The translations under genes and the position numbers were made by a program. Of a stretch of 64,000 nucleotides of DNA, positions 39,572 to 52,468 are shown piece after piece. Below the pieces are notes generated by a model. The model was not told the DNA's origin. It did no database searches and worked only from the letters and a program-made list of their open reading frames with translations. The stretch is taken from assembly GCA_013397455.1 (NCBI GenBank), contig VYZB01000380.1:491965-555964 (forward strand). Reading direction: 5' to 3'. Position 1 is the stretch's first letter; each line of letters opens with the position of its first letter. The DNA is from Crotophaga sulcirostris. Lineage: Eukaryota > Chordata > Aves > Cuculiformes > Crotophagidae.

Positions 39572-42500
39572 ATATCAGTATCCAAAATCCTAAAAATCAT
39601 GCCCAAAAGATGTCATACAGGGAAATTATATTGTTCCTTGCATAAATTCAGGATTTTCCAGTTTGAAAAATTAGTAATTCTAAAACTATTTTTTATAAAA
39701 TAATAATACAGCTTAACCACTTCATTTGAAACCAGGCTGGTGATAGCCATTGTTTTTTGATTAAAAAACATGAGAAAAAAATTCCTCCAGTAATGACATA
39801 ATCATATCAGAAGATTTATTTTTAGATTAATTTAAATAAGGAAACTATCAGAAGTTTTCCTGCTAGAAGCCGATGAATACTATCGCTGAACAGTGTAGAG
39901 ATACAGGGTTGAACGGAAACTGCTTTTGTTTAGTTTTACACTCTGAGAAACTTAGCTAACATAGTCACTAATACTGGTTGACAACCCTCCCTAAGAAATC
40001 TGCTTTGCTACTTCCACCGTGGCTAGACAAATTTCGAGAGAATTTCTGGAGAGTATAAGGGCGAGTGAAGAAAAGAGAAAAAAGTAAAAGGCAAAGGATA
40101 TTTTTTAAAAATATACATGGACCTAAACACAAAATCCAGACCCCACTTTCATTGTCAGTTTGGGTACATATCGGTTTTGATATGGGGGCCACTTGTAAAA
40201 CTTGGAATAGTTTGTGAGACTGTTTTCCGAAACACCACACACTTCTGTCCCAGTGTGAATGATTCTAGGATTTCAGTTGCATGTACTCATTAAAATAGAC
40301 AATCTAGTAGGTCAAAAATCCTACAGACAGTCAAATATATAAAAGATACCATGCAGAGTCACATATTTCCACTTTGGACTGTGTCTATGGTTAAATAGAT
40401 TTTTCACATTGTTTATGTATTATTTAAACAGGTGTAACAATCTTGGCAGTGGCTGTCAATAAATTTCTAAAATAAAATTTCTAAAAATGTAGCACTTTCA
40501 GAAACAAACCTTCCAATTGAAATGATCATTCATTACGGTGAAAATTTAAAGTAACTTTTCAAAGACTAAGTAATCTCCAAATTCAAATTTAGATAAATGC
40601 CTGAAACTTTTACTTTTCCCCAACAAAAGACAAAGAAATAGCACACTGAAGTGAAGGTTTAATTAATCCCCATAGATATTACATAACTGTCTCCAAGACT
40701 GTAGAAGTCCTTTACCTGTAGAAAATAAGAGTTGGACATAAGTCACATAATTCTTTGCAAAGGTCATAAAAGATTTTGTGATTGTTGTTTTCTTTAATCT
40801 GTTGACTCCTTATAATACTTTGAATGTTATTTGTCTGACGATGGATCAAACATTTTGGCACAGGCTGTCAGTGTCAAATGTCAAATCTGTGACAGAGTAA
40901 CGAGTTTAGTGAGAGGCTTCCTAAATTTTTACATCAGAAAAATTACTTATAAAAAGGATAAGTAATGCTAAATATAGTCACAGAAATATTACTCAAAAAG
41001 AAAAATATAAGGAATATGCTGCAAATTCTGTTAAGCAATAGATAATATTATCCTCAAACAAATAAAGAAATGCATACATGTTCAAAACAAGTAATGCAGT
41101 AATTGTATTGGTGCAGTGTTTCAAATGAAATGTCACAAAATGTGCCTTGTGAAAAGTCACATAAACTTCTAAACATGTTGTTCTTTTTTTTTTTTTCCCC
41201 AATAGAAAAAACCCAATCTATTGTGTTAACATTATTATGTGTAATTTTGGAGAGCTGCCAACGTACTCCTACTCACAGGATAAAGAAATGTAAAAAAATC
41301 AATGGGAAAGTATATTTAAACATATTTTCCTATTCCTGTTTAATATGTTGTTTGTCAGACTGTGTAACACACCTTGTTTAAACTTGTCACACCTTGGTCT
41401 AAACTCGTATACTTCAGAGGACTAATGGAACAGTAGAGAAAGTTTAGTCATGAATGTCTGTTTTTGTGACCTCCTAGTAGGAGGGAAATGAAGCATTAGC
41501 TTCCTCTTGAATGCTAAACTTAATTCTCAAAATAATACACATGTATGCTAGGAATTTACCTCCCCAGAAATGCCTGTTGAGTTCATGAAGTAAATTACAC
41601 GCTTATTGATATTGGCTTTCTGAAAAGGTACAGATCTCCTGGGTTATGGGTAATTTTCATATTTTAGAAAATTATGCAGGAAAAGTTAATATGTCCTGAA
41701 ATTTATTTTAATGGAATTAATGCTTTTAGAAAGCACAGCAACTAATTTAGTCAAAATGTTAAACAGTAAGTAGCCTATTCTTCTTCTTAGACCACAGTTT
41801 TTATAATATTAAAATTTATGCTAAAGAGCAGACAATGAGAACAGAATGAGAATGTCAAGGAAATGATCTGGAGATGCCAGGCATTGGGGAAACTCCATTG
41901 ACTTAAGCAGAATTACCCCAGCAGTGAAGCTGGCCTATCTCATTAGAGAGAATTCAAAGACACCTTATATAATACAAGCTAGTATTTAATAAAAGAAAAA
42001 GTCCCAGTAGGAATCCCAGAAAAACAGATGCAGGTGTTCTAAAAGGTAATTTTAAATGATAATGTTACAACTGCGTTCAGCAAGACATGTTTTCTATATT
42101 ATAGTGATTCAGTCATATATTGGAATACAATAACGAGCATACTTAAATCTAATAGATTTTAGACAGCAGTGTGGAAGGGTAAGGTTTTGTGATGCAGTCC
42201 TTAGTCATTTTTCTTCTGTGCACAGAAAGAATACTATTGGTACTCATCTGAGATATATTTTGAAGTGACGGCATGTTTTGTCTGAGACCATTGCCCTGAT
42301 AATATCTTTTCATTCCTTAAGTACTTGCCTCCTCTTTGTACCTCATCCTTGACATTGTTAAGCTTTTTTTCATCATGATAAGACTTAACTAGTGAGGCAG
42401 AAACCTAAAGTATGGCATATCAATCATTTCCTTATTTTTCTTGTGAAGCATAGAAGCAAAAAAATAAGTTTTGTGAGATGCACAGCAGCTTCCGACCAAC

Positions 42501-45325
42501 TTTGGCTGCAAGTTGTAGGTCTGAGGTGGATCAGGAGAGTGCTTGAAACATGATTATAAGAAAAGAATGCATTAATAAAATGGAAGACAGTTTTTATAGT
42601 TGAAATTATATTATATCTCTTACCACTGTGTTACAACATATTGCAATGTAATAACAAAACCTGATGCTTTTCATCTGTGAATACCCTTTTTTAAATTAAG
42701 GTTGTTTTTCTTAATATTAGTTAAGAATGAATTAAAAAAACATAGGCTTGTCAAAGTTGGAGTGACCACAGCAAAGTTTAAACAAAACCTCATTTAATGT
42801 ACTGAAGCCATCTGGTATTCCACACTTATCTTATTCTGTCATGAAGTCCTACTTTGATCCCCAAAGGTGTCAAAGCAAACGGCTTCAGCTAAGAGTGACA
42901 TTATGTGTATTCAAGAATACAGGAAACATCCATTTGCACAGTTTCTTTTTACTTCCTTCTGCTTTAGAGATCTTATAAGCAAGCGGTTTAATTTTTTAAG
43001 GTATCTTAAAGTACTAATATTAATACTTCTAGTTTAAAATAGAGATCAGAAGATCACTGACAGAAAATGTCTACCTGCAATTCACAAAGCTCACTATTAT
43101 AAAGATGTGTTCTACTATTTGATCTGCCTTTATTTATATTTTGATGACTGGGGGAAAAGTCAGTTTTATTTTTTAACTTAGTGTCATGGAAGAAGTATCC
43201 CCTTCGCGTTATTGTAACTGGATCCAATTCAGCACATGGACCCACTGAGGAGGAAAGTTCTGCAGGGCTGCAGTAAGGCCAGGTTGTACAGTTGGGTAGA
43301 TGTTCAGTTAAACATGCACATCAACACCAGCTTTATTTTGTGATTATTTTTTTGCTCTGTTCAGATGCTATAAAATTCCTGTTTCCCTTGGAGAAGTTCT
43401 GTATTGATACGTATTTTTCAGAGATGCTCAGAAAGCTCAAGTAAGAGTTTTTGGGGGTCAGCCTCACCCAAATCACCTAACATTTATCATGTAAAGTCCT
43501 GGTCTGGACTTCCCTTAGAGTCAATGAAGGCACTTTCGTCAAGTGACTTGTCTTAGGATGAGATGAATTGCATCTGCAAATACTTTTTTTCTTTATATTA
43601 TCTGTTAAGGAATGATGATATCAGTGCTGCTATTTATGTGATCAATATTGGCATCGGGCCAGATTACTTTTTATTCTTGTTTTCTAAAACTAAATAAATA
43701 ACAATATTAATTCCAAATCATCATGATTTGAAAATAAAAGTATTTTCAGACCTTGCTTAGGCAGCGATACCTGAATTTCCATGTTATGCTTTATTATAAA
43801 ATAAAACAAAGTGCATTAGAATCAAGCTAGGCTTTGGTTTAATAGAGATTTAGTACTGGAATAAATCCATTTGAATGTGCAGCATTTGAATTTTATGGGA
43901 AAATATTTGAACTCGCCAAAACAGAATTGAGGATTCCCATATTTTGTCCCAATTAACTTGTTGATGGTTGCAGCAGGAGGTCAGTATTTATTAGTACTGA
44001 AAAATGAATAAATGCATATTTTTACATTTAAGTTATTGATTGTTAATATCAAAACCAATTACCAAACCTCATTCATAGATTATATGTCAGTGCCAAATCC
44101 CTTTTCATTCAGCTTTGTGAAAATAGTGTTATTCACTCACACCAAAGATATTACAGAGGATGTCAGTACAGATAAACTAATGAACAACACTGTTGGAGTC
44201 ACCCAAATGGCTTGTTAGTGAAAAATTTCTTTGCATGCATACCATTCTTCAGCTGGAAACACTAAATGCACATTAGGGTGCCTGTGTGAAAAAAGATAAA
44301 TCAATTAAAGAAATATGGACACTAGAAATATTAAAGAAAGCCAGTGGCTTAATCTCTCTTGTAACAGTCTATGAAAGACTTCTTTAGTTCCCATCTCTCA
44401 GCGAATGAGTGGTTTCTCACAAAATTGCTGTCTCAACAAGAAACTGTTAAGGAACAATATTGCAGCTGGATAATTAAGTGTCTTTATCTCTTTGTAAATG
44501 GGGCATAAGGCATTCTATTTCAGTCCACTAATGAGGACCAGTTTATAGTATTCCTAAGTGATGGCTTTCAAATGCACAATGAGTTGAAGTATTACTGTTG
44601 TTACCAGTCACAAAGGCTGGATTTATTGGGAAACAAACTTGATAACTGTTGATAATTTATTAGGTAGTAAATAATTATGCCCTGGAGAGGGTGAAAGCTC
44701 ACTACGTTAGCATAGTTTTCCAAGACCAAGTCAAATCCTGCAACACTACAGGAGGGAAATTCTTCTTTAAATGATTTATATAGTAAGTAGTTGGATAGCT
44801 TGAGTGCTCTTGCTATGCAGTTGTTTGCCTTCTGTACTTTAGACTCTTACATCGTGTACAGGAGGGAAAAGTAATATTCCTTTAGCTGCTAAGGCATTTC
44901 TGTAAATTTTAATGTGAGGCAACTAACAGGCTACACCTTCTGTCTTTCCTCCCTTCCTTAAAACTATGGATCTGAAATTCTTGTAGGTAATGAACCTTAG
45001 AGTTCCTAATGAAACTGAGGCTGGACTGGTTGCTAGGCTGGTAGAGTCATCATAGCCCTACTAACTGCATTTCAGCCTGGCTTGGTAGTTATGCTGAATT
45101 GTACTTAAGGGAGACTTGCACATCCATTCGGGCCTCCCACATGCAGTAAGTGGTGTGCATGGAACCATGAAGGACTAGAGGCTGCAGGCAAAGGGGCTGG
45201 TTTTGCTTTTCTCATTGCTTCTTGGAAACCAAATCCATTCACTTCTCCATCTGATCTAGTGATCTTAGGGTCATAGGATGAATTAGATCATTGAGCTGCT
45301 CCAGTATACCTGTATAAAGTTGTAT

Positions 45326-45375
45326 AACAAACAAGGAAACAACAACAAAACAACCAAGCAAACAAACAAAACAAC
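45326..45375 (+). repeat. AAC/AACA-rich low-complexity tract
   Basis: About 50 bases of degraded AACA, AAC and CAAG units on the + strand. Confidence 0.7.
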
Positions 45376-47837
45376 GGATCTGCTGCTGACTGATTCATTC
45401 TGTGTCTATAGAGACAGTCTACAGCCAACAGAAATAGGAAGAGCAGCACCATTCCTTTAGGTGACTCCCTGACATTGCATTGGATTTTGGATTATGACTG
45501 CGTTGTTGCAGAGTTATCTTGTTGCAGGGAGTAGTAGCATATCACAGCCAGAGATTTGGTTGGAGTTTAATGTTTGTTCTCAAGTGGAGTTTGGTATATG
45601 CAAGATTAGGCCACTGAAAAAACCAGACAATATCTCTGTCTGTAAGTCAACAAAAACTGAGTGGCTGTTAATCTTTGCGTATTTTTCCTCCTCAAAACAA
45701 AAATAATCTTCACCCTTTCTTTGGCAGATCTGTTTATGATTCCTGCCCACATATGTATAGGCCATGTTCAAGGCCTTCTCACTGGGAATATTTGACTGAC
45801 ATCCTTCTCAAAGCATTAGGAAACTGTTCCTGATTTGATTCTTCCTGAGCTATTGGCCATTATAACTGGAACTATGGTTGTGCACAGCAGCTGCACCTAA
45901 ATGGCTGGGAAAGAGGTCGGAGATACAGAGTCTCTTTACAGAAATGTAGGATTCCCTACCATGTGTCTGGAACCATGACAAGATCAAGGCAGAATTTATT
46001 TGCAGTCTCTACCTAGCCATAAACTCCCGTTCAGTAGTCCTTGAATGACCCTGTCCTGGAATGCTATAGCTGTAGGTAAAAGTCATTGGTTTAAAACCTT
46101 CTCCTTTTTGATGTTTTAGAAGCTGTTCATCTGGGGACAGAAATTTTTACCTCAGGTATTTTTGAAAGAGCAGCTAAAATTTAGGCCAGTTGTGTTTGCA
46201 AGTCAGATGTGGAGAGAGACTTTTTCTTCCTAGCTTTAAAAGCCTGACCATTTTTTTAAGGTGTGTTTTGGTATGTATAGTGATTATTAAGTTCTACAAG
46301 AAAATTAGATTCTTGTAAATTAAACATTAAAACAATGAAAATATAATAATTCACTAAGATGCTCAGAAATGTCTGCATGTCTGTGCAAATAAGTCCCTAT
46401 CATGCAAAAAGCCCAACAGCTGCCTTCCATTTGCTGGCAGTATCACTAAAGGACATAAGACACTAATGATTAACTCAGTTTCAAATGATTTCACAAATAT
46501 GGTAGTTCAGATCTTAAATAATTTAGTAAATATGAATGTGATTTTATTGATTCAGTCAACATAATGAACTGCAGCTTAACATTCCTTATTGCTTACAGAC
46601 AAGCTACACTACTCATTCACCAAATATCTGACAGAAGCTAGAAAAGCACTTCATTTCCTCAAAACCAATCAGAAATATCAATTAAAAAAATCAAGTATTT
46701 TATTTTTAATTTTTTTTCCTGGTAGAAACCTTAATGATTTGGATTCCTGTTCCTCAACATGGCTGCAGATCAGTTGCACTACCAGGGCTGTTATTTCTAC
46801 ATGGGAGCAGCCATCTGATAGAGCTCTGGGCAGTTATGGACAGATAGTGCCTGCTGTATTCACTGGACTCAAATCATCATCCAATGCATCAAGGAGAATA
46901 AACAGCCAGAAGACTGATAACTGAAAAAAATAATTCAACAAGTAGGGAAACACAGGTAGCATAGCCTAAGGAGAAAGTTATTGGGCTGAAAACTAACCAA
47001 AAGACTTTCAGAAGTGCAAGGAAAGAAGAACTTATTTTTCTTGTTAATTCTCCTTCTGTTCAGGAAAGCAGGATTTTCCACATAAACATCATTGCTTCGA
47101 AGGAGCATGACTTCATCACCAGTTTATTCACCCAGAAAAGACAAGCAAAAAAAATACCCCCTAGGGTTCCAAATTTTGGCTGTGCATTCAGGTTTAAAAA
47201 TATTACTTTGCTTTTCCTTCAGGTACACAAATCTTTGGCGTAAGAACTGTGTTTGAAAATAGCTAAACTAACATTAGAAATATGTGTAAAGTCAATTAAG
47301 ATTTTGAAACCGAACAAAGAAATGTAATGACTGCATATTTTGTTTTAGAACTACTTTATTTGAACCTTGTTACTTTTTTAAAATTCATTTACACATCTAC
47401 CGTATGTGAGCCAATGCATCATTCAGGAACTTCACTTGACGTATAAAGGATTCAAGGTCTATCTAGTATTATAGAAAAAATAGTCTGAAGCCATAGTAGG
47501 TAGAAGTAGTTTGGAAATTGTATGGAATATTAAGTTAGAAAAACAACAGCAAACCTTAGAAAAAACATATTTTACTCTAAAAGAACATTACTAGTTACAT
47601 TCCCGAGTCCTAATTTTCTGATAACTTTGTGTTGTTCTTCCAAATTACAGTTTGATGTACTAAGAAAAACTGAACTTCATGCTGATCATGCTGAGTAGGC
47701 TTCCTAGAGATCCATCTCCTTAGAAAATTATTTTGAAATCTAATTCTAATTCCTCCTAAATTAAAATTTTATCTTGTTTGAAATTTAAATAATATGAACT
47801 TTAGGATTTACTCATGTTTTTTTTCCTAACTTTCAGC

Positions 47838-47877
47838 TAAAAGTGAATCAAATTCAAATTTCCTTGATTCACTTTTA
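47838..47877. repeat. Perfect inverted repeat, 14-bp arms, 12-base loop
   Basis: The arm TAAAAGTGAATCAA at 47838-47851 is followed, after 12 bases, by its exact reverse complement TTGATTCACTTTTA at 47864-47877. It could fold as a hairpin in the intron 4 transcript. Confidence 0.85.
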
Positions 47878-50037
47878 AGAAGTAGAAAACCAAATGGTTT
47901 TCAATGTGCATATATTGGTTAAATAGAGATAAGATAGTCTATTTACATACAGATATGAAAAGATAAGTACTTGAAGATTTAAGGAAGTTAACACTCTGTC
48001 TCTAGACATCTAAATAATTATTTTTAGACAAAAGACGCTGATGTCTGCAGTTGAAACAACAGTATTAGGGAAATTCAGGCCAGGAAGAATGGATCTAATA
48101 TAAAGCCCCCTGAAATCAATGAGAGGCTTTTCTTTAACTCCTCTAGGCTTTGGCTCCAGCCCCATGTAATTACTCAAACTGGACTTTGGCGCTGATGCTA
48201 ACACCATCTGCTTACAGAAAAGTACCATGAAATCTTTAATTAACACAAATTGTGAAGGCCTCAGTTCTGTGTCTTATCTAAAAGCAAGCACCTTTGAGAC
48301 TGCACCGTTGTGCCAGTGCTACCTTTTCCAAATATGGCCAGTTTTCAAAGCCATTGATTTCCCAGTTGAAGTTCATATGCAAATATATGAACTAGGTTTT
48401 GTTTTTATTGGTAGTGGTGTATAAAAATAATATGCAGAAAATACATGGAAAGGGAAAAGCAGGGAGGTTTTATTTGTTAAAATCAAAATTTAAAAGAACA
48501 AAATAATACACACAAGAAGGATAAAAACGAATATGATGTGTGTAAAATGCCTGCCTAGAGAGAAGGATAGTCTTGGAGCTCAGGATTGGATTTCTCACTA
48601 TTTTTCTATTTTCACCATTTTACAGAATCATTGAGGCAAAATATTTAATCTTTCTCTTCCTTGATTCCCCCATTAGTGAAATGGTATTAGTACGAATTGA
48701 TCTGCAGAAATTTGCCATCTTAAAATGCTGCTTTGACATGTTCAAAGGGCAGATACATAGCTACAAAGCCTTGGCATAATTGCATAGGATGTTATCGTCT
48801 GGACAATCCCAAACTGTGTGAGTTTGTTGCCTTTTTACACACCACTGTCATTAAGCACAAGCTTTGCAGCACAGACCACTTCGTTGAGAGTGAATAAGAT
48901 GTATCCCATTTGTATCTATAACTCATATTTTCAAGCCAAAAAGGAAAAAGATGTGTCTGTCACAAGACAATGAGTGTGTCCAGAGGACTTAAATATTGTT
49001 TCCTTATTGTAGGGATTAATGATGTGCTGTCCCAGGGCCTGCACAGCACTTAAGGACATGTTTAACTTTAAGACTCTGAGTAGACTGATGAATTTGCATG
49101 GGAATACTGATGTACTCAAACTACGTGTTATTGGAATGAAGTCATATCCTTCAGTATCATGTGGGGTCATGCTACTTTTGTTTGTGAAAGTGAAGCAACT
49201 CTCAGATGTTACGCCTTCTACAGGGAATCTCCTGGTTGTTCAAGACTGGGTTCCTGAAACATCTCACTCTCCTCATTTCTCAACCAGACTCAAATATGTG
49301 GTTTGTCTGTAATATACAGGATCCAAATCTGCACTAGTGTTCTAACATTAATTATTTTCCTGTTCTGAGCCAAAAATAAATTCAATAAATCATGACTCTA
49401 AACAACTTAGATCTGTAGTAGTGATGTTTCTTCTTTTTTTTCCAATAATTGTATCTAGCAACATTTATGTATGTAGATATGAAAATAATGAAATAATTGT
49501 CTGCCAAAAAAATAAGCTTAAGCAATCGGTTCCCTTGCCTCAAGCCACTAGGCTGCTAAAAAAGGCAGTACCTCAGCAAGGAAGGGCCCAAGGTCTTTCC
49601 TTCCAGGCTTCTGTGTTGCTGTCTTACGTGAGCATCTGTCTCAGATCACAACACTGAGCAAGCCTGTCCACCTCCATGTGTCGTCTCTGGGCCATTTTTT
49701 GGCAACCTCCCAGATACATCTTGAGTCAGGGACAACAACTGCAGTTGCACATGCCTTCACACTCAGAAGGAATGCACTTTGTTTACCTGTCAGTAGACAG
49801 GATGCTCTGTTTAGCCATTTTTATCCCGACTTACTTCTGCTGGTGTCTACTCTGCGATCTGTCTGGAAGCTCCATACTGGTTCTTTAACAGAATTTACCA
49901 AATGTACTGTGTAAGGACCACAACAAAGTTACTACTGTGTATGTTCGAAAGGAATACAATGTGCAAAAGTGGACTTCCTTGTTACAGAAATTCTCAATTG
50001 CTGTTGTAACTTCTATTATCACGTTTTTGTTTTGCAG

Positions 50038-50165
50038 TTTTACTAAAGAATGCCAAAAAAGAGGAAGAAAAGCCCTTCAGAGACTGTGCAGATGTATACC
50101 AATCTGGTTTTAACAAAAGTGGGGTCTACACTATTTATATTAACAATATGTCAGATCCTAAAAAG
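50038..50165 (+). CDS. ANGPT1: ANGPT1 coding exon 5 (hinge and start of fibrinogen-like domain)
   Basis: Internal exon of 128 bases, entered after one base of Val270 and ending in phase 0. It encodes LLKNAKKEEEKPFRDCADVY, then QSGFNKSGVYTIYINNMSDP and KK, human residues 270-312. The lysine/glutamate-rich start is the linker after the coiled coil. FRDCADVY opens the fibrinogen-related domain, and its cysteine aligns with human C286, half of the C286-C315 disulfide. The N-K-S sequon aligns with human N295. Linker residues differ from human (NAKK for GGKR), while the domain start is well kept. The acceptor is TTTTTGTTTTGCAG and the donor is GTAAAT. It lies 13.7 kb downstream of exon 4, the largest complete intron in the window. 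Confidence 0.96.
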
Positions 50166-51211
50166 GTAAATATTGGTTTTATTTTACTTTATTATTTTTT
50201 AGTATGATGTAACACTGTCCTTAAAGGAGAATTTGAAGCCTTTATTGAAATCATTCTGCAAAATATTGTACTGGTATAAATAACCTGGGCTATATTCAGT
50301 CTTGAAAAATCCTACAGTAGAGTAAAGAAAATTGTAAATTGTATTATTCCAGAAATTCTTCTTTCTCACTGACAGGGAGTCCTTCCTAGGTACCAGTTTA
50401 CATTGAATAGTTGCATCACTTCCTCCCACTTGGCAAGTTCAGTGGAATTGGATTATGGCTGCAAATAAATCTGTGATGAAGTTTAGAAGAGAATTAGTAA
50501 AGTGTTATAATGAGGAATCCAATGGAGAGAATATCTAGTAGCACAGGGAAAGAAATAACAGAATAAATAGGTTTGAAAGATAAAGATTCACAAAAAATGT
50601 CCTTCTCTTCTAGGAAGCAGGGAAGATTTTTGTTTGTAAAGAACACAACATGCTGAATATTACCACTTGTTGAAACAATGAAGCATGTATAATCCTGTTC
50701 TTCTCAAAAAAAGATTTTTGGAAGGCTTTTTGATGGAAATGAAACATTAGTCTATAAAGAAGACTGATTTTTCAAGGGCTTTTCATGCTATGGTACCTGA
50801 GTCAATTGAAGCTAGGCATATGGGAACATGAGCTAATCTGAATTTATATGTGCCTAACTTAAGCCTAATTATACTAAATATAAAATATTTCCAATTTTAC
50901 TGTCTATAATCATTTTGTGATAATATTAAGATATATAAAACTTATTTCTAAACTGAATTTTGTTTTACTAAAGGCCATTGGCATCCTGTAAATGTCAAGG
51001 TATTCTAGTTTACTAATGAGTTAAGAGTTCCTTCAGCCATGTGTAGAACTGGGATGGGAAGTGTTATGGACAAAGATCAATATAATTCTAGTCTATGTGA
51101 ATATAAAGATAATTGACATGGCATAAAATACATAGATCCCTTTAGGCATTACTGAACATGACAAGAACAATAAAAGCAGTTCTGTAGAAGCTGTTGAACT
51201 GCAAACAGAGA

Positions 51212-51930
51212 CGTACTGTCACAGTCCAAATAGCACGGACAATTGTCATTGGCTTTTCTTAACCTTATTAAAGTTCATGAACCGTCCCTAAAAGCTGGGT
51301 TGCAATGGAAAACAATGATTACCTGAAAGCACTGTGGCAATGATGTTCTGGTATATTTACCTTAAACTCACTTCACTGGTAATACAAAGACAGTGACACA
51401 ATGGCAACGACCCTGTGTTTCTGCTATATCACTGTTTGCAGACACTGTGGTCGACCAATACGGGCAGCACACCTCTGTTGATACTACTGCATTATTTTTT
51501 CCTGGAGTCTTCTAGTTTTAGCAAGAAAATTAGGGGGCAGCGTAGGGGAGAGAGGGAAAGAGAGATAGAGGAAAATTCTGGGGATGTTTCTAATACCACC
51601 TGTTTCTTTCTTACTGTAGCGATAACACAGCAAGAGCCGATCCCAGGCACTTGAGGAGTGTGATTGCTTTAACAGATGTTTTTTTCAGACATTGAGGTCG
51701 TATTAACAATCTGCAAAGCAGAGCTGTGCAGAGATAGCTGAACTAACTCCAGTTGAGATAGCTTCAAAATCACATCAGTGCAGCACTGTACCAGGACTAA
51801 TTAGCCCAGAGGTAGCACCATGCTAACACCGTTCGATTGCTGTGGAACCCAACATAATATCCTGATAGGCACTCCATGAAGACATAGCTGCTTGTTTAAA
51901 GCCAGCTTAGTTATCTGGGTTACCACGATG
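51212..51930. other. CpG-dense unclassified block in intron 5
   Basis: About 13 CpG dinucleotides fall in roughly 720 bases, while neighbouring kilobases have very few. The block also contains a purine-rich stretch (51530-51590) and is less AT-rich than its surroundings. I find no LTR termini, CR1 motifs or exon. It could be a younger insertion such as a non-autonomous LTR element, or a small regulatory island. The limits are approximate. Confidence 0.3.
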
Positions 51931-52433
51931 CAATGCACAACTCTTGACATATCTTAAGAGGACTAATACATTGTTACTTTTTGTAATAATCGCAGCCACT
52001 GGCAACTGTATAGTAATTTTATACTTCAGGTCACAAAAATATACCTACATTTCATTTTATGTTTCCTAAGGGATACTTACTAGAATCTGGACATTCCATA
52101 GAAAATAAGCCTTTGTCATGTATGCAAACGTTACAGTCAGTTCTATTTTATTGCTAGTTTTACCTTCATATAATCATAGAAAATTATCCTTATGCTTGCG
52201 GCTCCATAACATTTTTATGCCTTATGTTTATGTGCTCACGAATTTAGATTGCAATTTTCCTTTCATGTTCCTAGCTTAAACAGTTCATTAGTTTAGTTCA
52301 GTAGTTCTCCAATCCTGCATCAAAAAATAGTGATTCATTTCTGTTTAAAAGAATCTTAATAATATACCCTATTTTTAAGATGGGAGGAGAAAAATGTAGA
52401 CTTAAAGTATTAAGCTAATTTATTGGCTTCCTT

Positions 52434-52468
52434 TGATGTGTGTGTGTGCATGTGTGCATGTGTGTGCA
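52434..52468 (+). repeat. TG-rich microsatellite
   Basis: GATGTGTGTGTGTGCATGTG and following TGCATGTGTGTGC form an interrupted TG repeat. Confidence 0.75.

Larger units (their letters stand above)
36314..50037 (+). other. ANGPT1: ANGPT1 intron 4
   Basis: A 13,724-base intron starting GTAAGA and ending TTTGCAG, interrupting the codon for Val270 after its first base. It holds an 11-base C run at 37890-37900, a probable ancient CR1 at about 38995-39190 and a TA run near 39545. It also holds an AAC/AACA-rich run at 45326-45375 and a 14-bp-arm hairpin at 47838-47877. The stretches 39200-45300 and 47900-50037 show no recognisable repeat or gene. This is the least transposon-dense large stretch of the window by eye. 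Confidence 0.9.

Noticed and set aside
41180..41290. Strong-looking pyrimidine tract plus CAATAG, suggesting a cryptic exon in intron 4
   Set aside because: No convincing GT donor follows at a sensible distance, and the peptide resembles nothing in ANGPT1.
46589..46924. Open frame of about 111 codons on the + strand in intron 4
   Set aside because: No domain, no splice context and composition like the surrounding intron.
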